DNA of 64,000 bases. It comes from Amblyornis subalaris. Taxonomy: Eukaryota; Chordata; Aves; Passeriformes; Ptilonorhynchidae. Position numbers and translations under genes: made by a program. The stretch covers positions 2,886,194-2,950,193 of the forward strand of contig JACAXG010000091.1 of NCBI GenBank assembly GCA_018881555.1, read 5' to 3'. The notes under the pieces were generated by a model. It searched no databases, was not told the DNA's origin, and saw only the letters and a list, made by a program, of their open reading frames with translations. Shown piece by piece: positions 47,801 through 60,000 of the stretch (position 1 is the stretch's first letter; each line of letters opens with the position of its first letter).

Positions 47801-50049
47801 TGTATTCACACACCCCNTTCTGCAGACACCTACTGAACAACACTGGGTCAGATACTCTAAAAAGGGATGGCAAACATACAGTGCAGGGCTGAGGAACAGT
47901 TGGTGGGAGCAAAAAGATCAACAAACAAACAATTTCATGAAGAGGGCGTCAGGAAATGGAGTAAGAACTGAACACAACACTTGAACAGATTCGGCTTTGG
48001 CCTAATCTGGCAATTAGTCTTGGCCTTCAAATGAACACNATTTTTTGCTGTTGTTTGGTTTAGTTCTTTCTTGTTTATTTGTTTGTTTTAACATCCATTT
48101 AATTTTAAGCCTTTGTGGGCAGCGGCCACGGGTCTGACTATTACACAAAATAACACAAATTGCCAGTATTAATAACGGATTGCAACAGTATTTCAGAGAA
48201 AAGCACATGGAAAGTATCACTAACTGCAAATTTTGTTCTTCCTCTGCACGTAATATCGCCTTCTGTATGAATAACAACAATTTATTCTACACTAACAAAT
48301 TGTCACTGAATAATTTTTCTATTATATGCTAAGTAATGTTCAGAGTGAAATTACCTGATTCTGTATGACAGCTACCTTCAGTTGTTTCTATATAATTCTC
48401 TACCATAATTCAATATGGATTTACTTAAAGCAAAATGTTTATCTCTTTATGTGAAACATAAGAAATTAATAGGAACAATATCATTTTATTTTTTGAGATT
48501 TTGTAGAGTCAAACATCGAGAAAAGTTAATTAAGATGGTAAAGCTAGGAGTCAAGGAAAACTTCAATCTGCCTCACAATTTACATCAGCCTTATACTAGA
48601 TGTATTTATCTTATGGTTTCTATCCTTACAAAATCCTTAATATATTCTACAGAAAAAATANTATAGATAAAATTAAGTTTATCTACAGATAAATCCTTCT
48701 TGTTGTACCACTCGAGGTGTCATTAAGTAAATACATGATAAGAGCACAAACCCTTCTGATACTCGAAAATTTTGCAACTGTCTCTGTTGTCCCGCAACTT
48801 ACAAGGTGCTGAATTGAAAACTGCCATGTCTTACACCTGTGATTTCTTCTTGTCACAAAAGACTTTAGGCCCTACTTGTGTTATCGGCCCTCTGGATTTA
48901 AGAACATTCATTTTTCAGAATCTTTTACAGTACAGTTATAAAGCTCTTCTGTCTCAACAACAAATGAGACAATGAGCAATGTTATGCAGTGAGCTCTCTC
49001 CTCGCAGGGCTTTTCTGACATGTGCCCACAAAGAAAAAGGAGCAGCACTGGAAAATTATTGGGAAAGTATATTNATTGCTGTCCAGTGCATTTGTGTAAA
49101 CGTTAAGGTGGCTGATAAGACTATCTGAGGTTCTCAGAAATTCAAGTTTATCTCCTGGATTGTGTTTTTCCTCGCAACAGATGTAAAAACATGGAACTTC
49201 TATTTATTAAGGCTCNTATTCAAAATGTTGTTTAATATTTGCAAAAGTCAACAAATCTGAAAAATACATTTTGTGTCACAGAAAATCTGAAATAAGTAGG
49301 ACTATTCANTGTCTACACTTGAAGTTACTGTTCATTTTTAAAAACAGTTTAAATAGATAACAATGAAATAAGTACTTTTCATGGTTTCGACCTATCTTTC
49401 CCCTTGACTCTGTTTTATGTCCTATGTAGGAAAACAGTAATTCTCAAGAGTAAACAAAAGAAATCAGAAATCACCTTTTTTGACTCTAACTGAACCATTA
49501 TTTGAAAAAAAAAAAGAAAGGAAGTGGTTATTCTACTCCTTTTTACATAACTCTTTCTGGCTTCACATCTGAACTATTTATTTNATGAACATCACAACAT
49601 AATTTTCATCAGGCTAATTTTCAACTTTCCCAAAACAAACTAGAAGANATAATGTGTACCCAAACCCAAGGTAATCAGAATGTAAGATCAGAAATTATTT
49701 CTTAGGATGAATATTTGAGATTACACTTTTGTAACCTGTGTAAATCGAGCAAACATTTTCAAACAATGGAACTCTGGAAACGATTTTGCCTCTCATTTCC
49801 TGTATTGTAGGCTACCAAAATTTGCTTTTTACATGTACAGCCACCATTCAAATCGCTAATTCTACTTCATTTTTGTTTGCAAAAAATTCCACAAATACAA
49901 TAATATTTTTCAGACAATGCGAACTGAGCAGAAAAATAGATGTTTTTGCAAACCTACGCTAGGGTCAATTGTTTACCATATTGCTCCTGCACTCTCACAC
50001 AAGAAAACCAGGATTATCCAAAGCTGCCTGAAGTCTCCAAAGTAACTTC
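47801..50049. other. No gene seen
   Basis: Very AT-rich single-copy DNA with short chance frames only. Confidence 0.55.
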
Positions 50050-50210
50050 TTTTAAGTGACATTTCAACAGACCTTTGATCGCATTCCAAGGCAATGTGTA
50101 GGTGAGGTATTTATTACATTCCAATCAATGAAAAGACTAATTGTCACACTAATAATTGATTAGAACAGCTCCCTCCACAGGAATTTGTAACATTAGTTGT
50201 GGAAGGTTTT
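50050..50210. promoter_or_regulatory. Candidate enhancer with TEAD, TCF and homeodomain words
   Basis: Seen: CTTTGAT (TCF/LEF-like) at 50073-50079, CATTCCA (TEAD/MCAT core) at 50082-50088 and again at 50117-50123, and the homeodomain dimer-like TAATTGATTA at 50153-50162. All fall within about 90 bases. Inferred enhancer; individual words are common by chance. Confidence 0.38.
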
Positions 50211-50390
50211 CAAAAGAACAGTTTTGGGTACTTGAAAAGTATGNTTCCATTAAATACCTAGCAAAATGGACTGAGTGTTTCACACTTTGTAAACTGATAT
50301 TTCAATTTTGATAACACTGGTTTTCAGATGTTAAGCGAAAAAAGAGGCAAATAGTGACTCTGCTGCAGAACTGAATCCACCAAAAATGGA

Positions 50391-50600
50391 TCAGGGACAC
50401 CTTNCACTATCCCAGGTTGCTCCAAGCCCCGTCCAACCNGGNCTTGGACACTTCCAGGGACGGGGCAGCCCCAGCTTTCCTGGGCAACCTGTGCCTGAGC
50501 CTCACCACCTTCACAGGGAAGAATTCCTTCCTAATATCTAGTCTAATCCTACCCTCTGACAGTAATATCCCTTATTATTCAGTTACATGCCTTATATCCC
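50391..50600 (-). mobile_element. CR1 LINE fragment lacking its 3' terminus
   Basis: Starts abruptly at CAGGGACACCTT and runs through CACTATCCCAGGTTGCTCCA, GACGGGGCAGCCCCAGCTTT, GGGCAACCTGTGCCTGAGCC and GAATTCCTTCCTAATATCTA. The CR1 3' tail expected to the left is missing, so this copy has been cut at both ends. Three N's fall inside it. Confidence 0.88.
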
Positions 50601-51678
50601 TTATTGTGATTTGCTTTCTGACCAGTTTGGAGATCTCAAACTGCTAATTACAGCATTTTCATGCAAAAATGGCTTCTTCCCTACCCACAGTACGTAGAAT
50701 TCCCAGAAACCAGGTGAGGTATACTATCACATCTTTAAAGTGGTTGACAGGTAGTGATTTCAAAAACTAATATTGCAGTCCTTAAAAAACAAAACAAACC
50801 CCAAATTGTCACNTTACTAATAAAAAACTTCAGCCCATGGCCCTTAACAATATGATAATTTATTTAAAACAGATACAGTCCTGAAAGTGACCCACTTAAA
50901 ATTATTAAAAAGANAGTGTGTTTATTTCTGCTGCCCATAAAATAGGCAATGGCTTTTGAATATGAAAACTCTTCAGATGTAATTAACATGATTGGCTTCT
51001 ACTGAAATACAATCTTCTGTGTTTAAGGGAATTGAATGTAAAAACTAATCAGGTTGATTTAATACGCTTGTGAAAAAAGTGCCAGTTGTCAATGCAACTG
51101 ACAACAATGCTGNCACTTAATCCCCTGTTCCGAGAAAATAATTTAAACTTTCCTCAATAAACTAGGAAATCGCAACAGCATGGAGTTAAGCAGTGCTGGT
51201 AAATGTGGGATGATTAAAANGGAAGAAATAAACATATGTGTCCATTTATAGTAACAATAAACATGTTGTTTAATTAACTAGAAGGTTTTCAACAAATGTT
51301 ATGGACAATTATTTGACCATCACAGCAGTCAANTGCTCATCCTCATCAATCCAGTCCAAGATGCACAGTTCCACCCAATGACCTGCAAATACCTGACCTC
51401 AAGAAAAAGGTAGAATGCAACTAAATGTGTTATGACATCAGCAATTAAACCAAGCAGGTTTGATCACTTAGCACAAAAATCAATACCTACAGACTGTTGA
51501 GTGTTTAAANGTTTAAATTTTTCTTTTCTAGTGGTTAAAATCCCTCCAGCCACCTCAAAATACTGCTCCTGTCGTTTCTGCACAATCCCTCCTGCTTCGA
51601 CGTAACAGTAAAAAAGGAAATTCTAAAATCACAGGCAAAAAAAGTTGAAAATGAAACCTTTATTATAATAATAATTAA
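50601..51678. other. No gene; short dyad noted
   Basis: AT-rich DNA containing a short dyad at 51083-51105. No coding or other repeat signal. Confidence 0.5.
51083..51105. repeat. Nested short dyad with TGTCA/TGACA
   Basis: CAGTTG (51083-51088) with CAACTG (51095-51100), and GTTGTCA (51085-51091) with TGACAAC (51099-51105), form two overlapping inverted pairs. They carry MYB-like AACTG and TALE-like TGACA words. Confidence 0.6.
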
Positions 51679-51864
51679 GGGGAAGGGAAGGGAAGGGAAG
51701 GGAAGGGAAGGGAAGGGAAGGGAAGGGAAGGGAAGGGAAGGGAAGGGAAGGGAAGGGAAGGNNNNNAAGGGAAGGGAAGGGAAGGGAAGGGAAGGGAAGG
51801 GAAGGGAAGGGAAGGGAAGGGAAGGGAAGGGAAGGGAAGGGAAGGGAAGGGAAGGGAAGGGAAA
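51679..51864. repeat. (GGGAA)n microsatellite with unresolved length
   Basis: A pure 5-base repeat of about 36 units on the plus strand, broken only by five N's at 51762-51766 that mark an unresolved array length. Every unit supplies a G3 tract with two-base AA loops, so the plus strand meets the G-quadruplex pattern many times over. The tract is also all-purine and could form triplex DNA. Both strands are open in several frames, giving meaningless Leu-Pro-Phe-Pro-Ser repeats. Confidence 0.97.
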
Positions 51865-53969
51865 GTGCCATGGCTAGTCTTTTGAACTCTCATTCCCTCC
51901 TGATGTACCTATTTATTTGATTGTTATCTGAAAAAAAAGTTTAAAATATACTCCAGAGCCCAAAACAATCCCTTACGAGTCTGAAGCAAAGCAGAAAGGA
52001 TGGTTTAATGCTCAGTTCCTGCTAGGTGGAAGAAGACATAACAACCAAATTCCAGAGAAGGACATCAAGGTTTGCTATTAAGAAAACTCTGTGAGAAGAG
52101 TGATTAAGTACTTGAAAAGATAGCCAAGAAAACCAACCCTCAGTGCTGCTTTAAAAAATACATTAGTCAGGGAGAGTTTAAGACATAATTGATCTACTGG
52201 GGGGGGGGGGCAGGGGAATGGGTGAGAAGTCCTCTAGACATCCTTTCACTCTTCCTTTGTATGATTTGAATGTTTAGATTCTTTTGAACACTGACGCACA
52301 CAAAGAATGAGGAGCAACTCTCCAACAGCCCCAACAATGCAANAAAAATCCAGAGGGAAATACCACTCCGAGCTCAAACATGGGCACATCAGGGAACACC
52401 GAGGAGTTGATAAGCACTGCTGGCACTGTAAGCAAATACCCTTGTAGTGTATTCTTTACATAAAACTGGTTCCACATCCACACCAGTGTTTTGTACCTCT
52501 GCCACTTGTACTTAAGGCCTTAAAGGTCTTTGTAGTTTGAGGCCAGAGAAAGCCCCTTTCACCCGGGTTCCTGCGGTGTAACAGTGACACCCAGTGACAA
52601 GCTTACACTTTAACTTCCTGTGAGCATCCAGAAAATATCCTCACTCTTCTGTTTAAAGGGAAAAGGCTAAACGAGTTTTTTCTATCAGTTACAAATGTCC
52701 CTTGTGTGCTTCCCGTGAGAGCCCAGGAAGAAAGTGCTCTGCTGCATCCTCTGCACAGCTGAGAGTTCAGCAGCAATCCCTTCCCCAGCACCATCTCATT
52801 GTGCTGAGCTGACACAGCCTGGTAGGAAGTAATAAACACGCCTTGCTAACTCAAGAAAAGTTAATACACAAAAATAATTTTAACAAGGATTGCTAAGTCA
52901 GAACATTTTATAAAGAGCTCANTTAAATACAGTCCTGCACTCTTATGCAACTAGAACAGATAATACAGTCAGGAACTGAATATGTCTCAATGTAGAAGAA
53001 TTCAGACCTAAATCTATATTTGGTATTCCCTTTACCTGTGTAAGCACCATTCCACATTTTCATACTTCCTTACAATAACTGGAAAAAATCTCTTTGAGGA
53101 CCTGGCACAACAAAAGCCTCAGCTGCAACTGCACCGTGTTATAGAGCAATAACACACCATGTTATTGTATTTTTACTGCCTTTTCAAATCTTTCAATTTC
53201 AGAATTGATTTAAGCAAATATTGTCTTACATGAAATTACTGGTTGGGTAATTCTGATTATTTGGATGAACAATTCTAAAACTATAGGTNACCTGCAGCCT
53301 CTAATTAGTCTTGAATGATTGGTCATCATGGTTAAAAAGTTAACCAAGCACAACCACTGTTCATTGACCTAACTCAGAAAAATCTCGATCTTGGATCTGT
53401 TTTCTGAGTTCTTTCCCCATCACATCGCTGACAGATCTGTGTGATACATTCCCACTGAGGAGCAGAGGTATCCCACTCACTGTGCCTTCNGTGAGAGCCC
53501 AGAGGAACAGGTCTGCCACAGCATGGCAGAGGGCCAGAGAAACTGTCACTGCAGAATAGGGAGAAGCAGTCCCCTTTCACTCCATAATTAGCAAGAGTTA
53601 AAATTCTAGATGTCACTTTATTTCTGAGACCACTTCTGGTGCTGCCTTGCAAATTCTTTAGTTTGTGAAAAGTCTTTGCGGAGCTGTGCTCTGAATGTCT
53701 GCCCAGAAGTTTAAAAATAACANAATTATTCCTTCTTGATCTTTGACTAATATAAGGCAAAGGAACAGCCAGACAACAACAGCTGCTAGAACATTATTTT
53801 CAAGCTGATATTAGTAAAAATTCGTTAATATAGGACTCACAAAGAAAAGATTAAAGAGGAAGGGAAAATTCCAGAGAAGTTCTGGTAGTACAGAGGTTAG
53901 CAAAAATAGGAAGTTCAAAGCCAAGGATGGTTAAAGCAGGGAGATTTGAATCTCTGTATTTGTCTCTGT
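51865..53969. other. No gene; G12 run
   Basis: Single-copy DNA with a G12 run at 52199-52210. Minus-strand frames at 52274-52839 and 53361-53760 are unrecognised. Confidence 0.5.
52199..52210. repeat. G12 homopolymer
   Basis: Twelve consecutive G, followed by CAGGGG. Prone to polymerase slippage and length error. Confidence 0.8.
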
Positions 53970-54152
53970 TAGAGGTCAAAAATTGGAACAGGTTTACCAG
54001 AAATACTCTGGGATCTGCATCTGTAGAGATACTCAAAACCTGCCTGGATGCAGTTCCTGGGCAGCTGCTCTAGGTGACCCTGCCTGAGCAAGAGGCTGGG
54101 CTGGATGATCACAAGAAGACCCTTCCAGCCTGAATGATTCTGGGAATCCTTC
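53970..54152 (+). mobile_element. CR1 LINE 3' fragment
   Basis: ATTGGAACAGGTTTACCAGA, GTAGAGATACTCAAAACCTG, CCTGGATGCAGTTCCTGGGC, GCTCTAGGTGACCCTGCCTG, then GGCTGGGCTGGATGATCAC, CCCTTCCAGCC and TGATTCTGGG follow the forward CR1 tail in order. It is 5'-truncated to about 180 bases. Confidence 0.88.
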
Positions 54153-54944
54153 AAACTCAGTGGTGCACGGGAGCTTTAAATGAATGGTGAACAGCAAAGA
54201 GGTTGATATGACAAGATAAGGAATATCCTGCCCAACCTTGNGCAATTCTCACAAAGCCCAAGTGTTCCTGCTCTGACTGAGTCTGAGGACAGAAGCTGTT
54301 TTGACTTCAGAGCCACAGCAGTATTTATCAACCAAGGTGGNCACAAACACATCGCTCTTCTGGACACTACAAAGCAGTGTGTTGGTTTGGAAGTTTTTGG
54401 CATGTGTATCCTACATTATGAGCAAAACATCTCTGGTGTTTCAGAGAAGAACAAACTGTCCAGAATGCAACACTAATAGCAACCATTTCTCATGAGGGTG
54501 CAGAGCTAATTTCCTTAAGGAAAATGCCACGTGTGCTTTTCAGCTGCTGGTGGTAAAGAACAGTCCCAGAACAAGAGAACAGACAAGGGCTCTAATTCNG
54601 ATAGGGGTGACTGGAAAAAAATGCACAAAAGCCAGTAAATGGCTAGAGCTTGCAGCTGCTCATAAAGCATAAAGACAATCGGGAGAGGGGTCATTTTCTC
54701 AAAAATGGCCCAGGAGCTGGACCAAGTGGTGTCACTAAGCCAAGAGCTGCAAGGAGTCTGACACTGAATCGACATACCTGAGAAGAGAGAGTGCAGCTGC
54801 ACTCACAGTGAACTGAGACATGGAATGGAATGAAACATTAACTAAAGTCTAAAGCCCTGCCCTCTGCAGAGAGATGGTGTAGTAACCAGCAGGTAATTTT
54901 GTCCNTGATGGATGAAGGAAGTAGTTACATGAATCAAAGCAAAA
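54153..54944. other. No gene seen
   Basis: Single-copy DNA; chance frames only. Confidence 0.5.
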
Positions 54945-55145
54945 TTATTGGCTCCAGAAAGCATGATTTGCATGAATAAAATAAAATGATTGCATGCTTT
55001 GGAAATTAAAGGCCTTCTTTACTTATTATACTGCAAAAGCTAATTATAGTTACTGAAGACTTTTGCTGTTTACACATAATAAGCACTTCAGTACAGCGTA
55101 ATTAGAATGACTGCCAGCTCACTGGTGTTGACATGCATTAGTAAG
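54945..55145. promoter_or_regulatory. Candidate enhancer with POU palindrome
   Basis: Seen: AAAGCATG at 54958-54965 and CATGCTTT at 54993-55000 are exact inverted arms. Between them lie a perfect octamer ATTTGCAT (54966-54973) and a second ATTGCATG word. Downstream are TAATTA at 55041-55046 and 55099-55104 and a forkhead TGTTTAC at 55067-55073. Inferred: an enhancer with POU, homeodomain and FOX input. Confidence 0.42.
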
Positions 55146-56749
55146 GACCATTTCCAAGTCTGTGAACCCTTGTGAAAAAAACCAGTCGATTTGAATCAAA
55201 CATTCAGGCTGCCTTCCTGCATGCCAGAAATGCTCAATTCACACAGGGCTTTCACTCATACACGAGAAAAATGACTTTTTACCGACGTTCCGGAGCTGTG
55301 ATCAACACAGAAAGCATTCACCGACTGACTGGCCAGGTAATAATCCAGGCCCATACTCGGAGACACAGCAGTGGCAGCAGCTGGGAGCTCTGTTGGAAGC
55401 CTGAGACCAACAACCACNCAGAGCAGGGAGTGCAGCCCCAGCAGAGGCACCCAAGGCCAGGCAGAGCGATGCTGGCAGCACAGAGCTCTGATGCCAAAGC
55501 GTTCAAGACCTGAAAGAGGAGAAGTTCATGCTAGGCACTGCCTGCTCATACTTTGTTCAAAGACTGAAGCAGAACGAAATTGCTGTTTAGGTGCTCTNAT
55601 GATTTTCCTGGCCTCCTCAAGCACAAGCCTTTCACAATTACTGGGCTGAGAATGTGCATCAGGTTTAATGGTGGCTGGAACAGTTACTCATCTGAGATTC
55701 TGAGATGAAAGTAAAATGAAGGAGCAGACCATGCTTTTGCCTAGACTACAAGGATTTCTAATCTGCAGGAAGCCCATTATGAATTTTCCCTCCCTCCTTT
55801 CTCTTTGAGGGTTAAATAAAATCATAAATCCCTCCAGACACACNCACTGGAGTTGCAGTAAAGTTCCCTTCCACAAGACCAAGAATTCTAATAAAAGACA
55901 TAAATTTTCCTTCAACCTTGAATCACAGTGACAGCTCTTCAGTGCCCTGATCACTGCATGGTTAAAATGGAAAATATTCTACTGAAAACTCATCTAGACT
56001 TCACATTATATACTAGGCTGTTGCTTTATTTTGAAAGTAGGTTTATTTTCTTATTCAATAATTTTTAGCAACTTAAAAAGTCTTCTAAAGTAAAATGTAC
56101 AGCACTTTTGGAAGGGAGTGAAGCTGTAATTTTTAAAAGCATAAGCAAACTTCCATANGAGCACTCAAGTAAGAGTCTACTTGAGGCCAAACTGTAAAGG
56201 TTTACATTACATATTGAAAACAGTAATTCAGGAGCTGTTCACTTGTAATTAGGTTTTCTTCCAAGATACATTTTTATGCACCTGCTTCCCCCTGCCATGA
56301 ATATTACAAAATAAACTACTAATCTGTACTTTCAAAATAATAGTTTTCCAGAGTTTCACCACATTATGAACAAAACCAATTCACATGTGAAGAATAACAT
56401 AAGCAACTCTTGAGTATAAAAGTCCCTTTTTAAGAAAAAAAATCCTGTAGAGCAATAGCATAAGTATCTGATGCACCATGAATTTACAAATCCGAAGGAC
56501 TGATTAAGGTTTCATAGAACTTTACTTACAAAACTCATCTCAACTAGAAAGTATTGTACGAGAGAACTTAATCTCAATCATTGAGGAGTGAGGGGAAGAT
56601 GAAATGTGATCTTGTAAAATTATCTGAATGTCAAAATAAATCCACAACTATTTTTTTAATAATTTCAACTTAATCTCACAGAATTATGGGCCTCTCTTTA
56701 TTGTCTGGCATCTTATTCCCTGCCAAATGTAAAAAAAAAANAAGAACTC
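55146..56749. other. No gene seen
   Basis: A 113-codon plus-strand frame at 55172-55513 contains an N and matches nothing recognisable. The rest is AT-rich. Confidence 0.5.
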
Positions 56750-57020
56750 ATATAAACATAGTTATATGTCCATAGTGCAATAACGCAATGGTGTTTAATA
56801 AAATTATTCAGCTGCATGTGTAATTTTAGTGGTTCATCCATATAGAATTCAGGGCAGCTGAATAAGTCACAATACCCATTAAATCAGCACATCACCTACA
56901 AACTGATGTTGTTTTCTCACTAAAGAAGAAGGATATCATAGTATTAAAGCCATCCTGAATGGAGCTTTTTCTTCCCAGAGCTGTCATTAATAATATCCTA
57001 TGATTTCTTCATAGGTAGCA
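56750..57020. promoter_or_regulatory. Candidate enhancer with 12-bp E-box inverted repeat
   Basis: Seen: TTATTCAGCTGC at 56804-56815 and GCAGCTGAATAA at 56854-56865 are perfect reverse complements separated by 38 bases, each containing a CAGCTG E-box. ATTAATAATATCC and GTGTTTAATAAAATTATT words surround them. Known: CAGCTG is the preferred core of many class II bHLH dimers. Inferred: a paired E-box element in an enhancer. Confidence 0.42.
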
Positions 57021-60000
57021 ATTTCAATGCAAAAAAGAGCTGTGCTTTAAACACGTGGGATGTAGTGCCTATTCCACTACACAAATTCAACTACAACAAA
57101 ATCAATGACAGCAAGACCCTCAGTTAGCTGGCAATGAAGACAGAGGTCTGTTTTCAAATCCTGATACTTAATAAAGGAATATTCATTGGGACANCTTTAT
57201 TAAAAACATAACATTTTCTAGCACTGCTTTTCACTTTCTCACCGTGCCTGGGTCTTTAATGAAATCCATTGGGAGCAACAACACAAAATGCCTGCCAGAA
57301 TCTGCTCTCCTGCTCCCACCAGTTGCACACAGGACAGGGTAGCTTGCTTTTCACGGGCAGCTCATTACATTCTACACTGAGGACAATTGTCCTTAAGTGA
57401 TAAACCCATCCTATGGTTTCTATAGTGAGATTCAAAACGATGGTTCTCAACTCCTTTGCCATCTTTAACTGAAGAGATGGCGCTGAGGATCAAANGGCAA
57501 TCTCTTGAAAGCATCAATAGGATCATGAAGTTAAACCTGGGGCTTGTTGAGCCACTCAGGTCCTTTAATATTTGGGCTTTTTTGAAAATGCCTTTACGCC
57601 CTGCTCTTTCTGAGAAGGAAACTAACTCTGAGGATAATTTTAACTGTTTGAAACCACTGTAATACATAACTAAAAGCACCGGCACAAACAAATCATCACT
57701 TATTTTGCATTTTTCTTCGACACTGTATCTAATTCTTCTCGTTTGGTGGGTGGGGTGGAAATTTTTCAATGGGATTAACACCTCCACGTTGCTTTAAGAA
57801 AGGAATACAGCTCTAACACACTATTCATCACCATATGTGCCTAACTTTCAAACTGATGTTCTTATTTAGCAGCTAATGGAAAATCACAAAGAAATACATG
57901 AATGGCTTCTAGAGTGAACTGTAAACCTGCAGATGACGGTCAGAGAACTCGCTAGCTTTTCTAACACAAAAGCCAAAGAGCATGGAACCTTTGAATACCA
58001 GGAGACAGGTTCAACAAAAGCATCGCACATCCTTTGCAGGAGGCAGAGCTGCACCGTGGGACTCACCAGCAGAAGATTCTACCCTACGGGTTTATACACA
58101 GACACAAAGCACCTGGACAAATTCATGCCAAAAAAAAAAAAATAAAATTCCTTTCATCTGTCCTCACGCTTTTCCCTAGGCTTCCAAGATTGGCTGCTGC
58201 TGGAGACAGGATGTGGAGCTAAACAGAGCCATAGTCTACAGCTGAGTATGTAGATTCCTGCCACTAGAAAGACTCATGACGATGGTTTCTCCTCTTGGAA
58301 GAATGGCTGCATGCTTATGATCTCCCCCACAANGATCTGCAAGCACCTGCATACTGCAGCCTTACAGAAAGACACCATAAACGAGCCTCGACCGCAACAA
58401 ATCAGTCTTGTGGAAGCACCTTTGCCTCCTTAATAGGTGTTTTCACCACACACACGGAGTATCAGCAACTGCCACGTGTCACCAGTGTCCCTGCACGAAC
58501 ACTCCACGAAGATGAGCAGGCNGTGGAACGTCTCCAGTCGATTTTGTGAGACTGGGCTGCGTTCCAGCACGAGTACACACAGCCAACGTACTAAGCTGAT
58601 TCACATTCAGAGTCCAACACTTAGGTATCTCCAGCTTCAATAAATTCAGTGCTACAGTCCAGAAAAACTCAAATGGCTGTGGAAAGTCAATGGCTGGAAG
58701 GAGGAACTCTGAGACAGTGATGCTTCAGCCAAGTCTGGATTCGAAATACGCGACGTCAGCAGATGAGGATGGTTTAGCAGGCAAACCAGGTGGCAGTCTG
58801 GCATGGGATTGAGTGTTTGTATGTATTAACATTTCCTATGTTGACACCTGCACATCTAAGGATTTATTCTGTGCCTGAGTATGCTAACGTGCCTTGGGAG
58901 ACAATGAGATATAAACATGGAAAGACTGGGGTATGGCAACAAATAACTTTTAGACATCTTGCCAAACAGTGGAATCCGGAGCACTGCTGAATTTTGCAGG
59001 CAAGAAAAGTAGGNATTATATATCTGTTAGTTAGATGGTGTCCTCAAAGGGAGTGAAACATCATAAAATCCTTATGTTTCAAATCCTTAGTACTGGAGAG
59101 GCAACAGTGAGGCAGATACTAAAACCCTGAAACACCTCTGATGGATTTGGAAAAAACCTGAAATTAGCTGATTCCACACGCTTGCCCTCTTTCCTCTCTA
59201 CTGTACATAACAGGCCTGCTGCCAGTTACCATTCTAACAAACTAAAGTTTCTCTGAAGAAGAGTAAAAATAATAAAGCCTGGAGTTCAGGCAACTGCNTT
59301 GGTGCAGGCAAAAGCAAATTAGACTATAACAACATGACAGGCCTTATGTCAGCCTTGGCCTACATTCCACGGTTTCCCTGCTGAGACCTTGTGGCTGTCA
59401 AGTGCTCCTGATCATGCCCCAGTGATCCCAAAACTCTCCAGCTCAGTGGGTGAAACATCCAAATCACAGTCAGCAGATGTCTAGCACACAGTCAGCAGAA
59501 CGAGGCAGCAGCACATCGTTAGCAACAACAACAGAACAATGTCAGCACAGAAGGCAGGAAGCGCAACGTTATGTGCACAAACAAAACCCAGCAGAATCCT
59601 ATGAAGACGTGTGTGACATTTTTGCTATAGGCAGAAATGCTGCAGTTCTCATAACTAAGGAGCATTCCTAACATTGGCTGCAGCAAGAACCCAAAATACT
59701 TGTGTTCTTCAGAAAAGGACCCCAATGTTGCATTAACAAGTAGATTAATGAAGAGTTCTTGAGCTCACAGAACAGGAGGCATTTTGGAGATTCAGGAATA
59801 TGAGTTTCCAAGAAGAAAGCAAACAAGCTCTTGCAATCCACACAAATTTCAGAGCTAAGAAACAGTCTACCAGAAAGAAGCCAATTAATCTCATTATCTT
59901 CAGCCTCCATTTACTGTTCCCACTTTTCCCAGGATGTCCCCTGCTATGCTTCCAGCCTGGTCTATCAGCAAATTCAAGAAAGGAAAAAGCCCCTATATGG

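Noticed and set aside
51629..51893. Open frames encoding Leu-Pro-Phe-Pro-Ser repeats
   Set aside because: They are translation of the (GGGAA)n microsatellite and its N's, not a protein.
4897..54973. Enrichment of perfect POU octamers (4897, 7016, 21318, 54966)
   Set aside because: A few copies are expected by chance in 64 kb of AT-rich DNA, so the count alone is not evidence. Only the local context at 54966 was kept.
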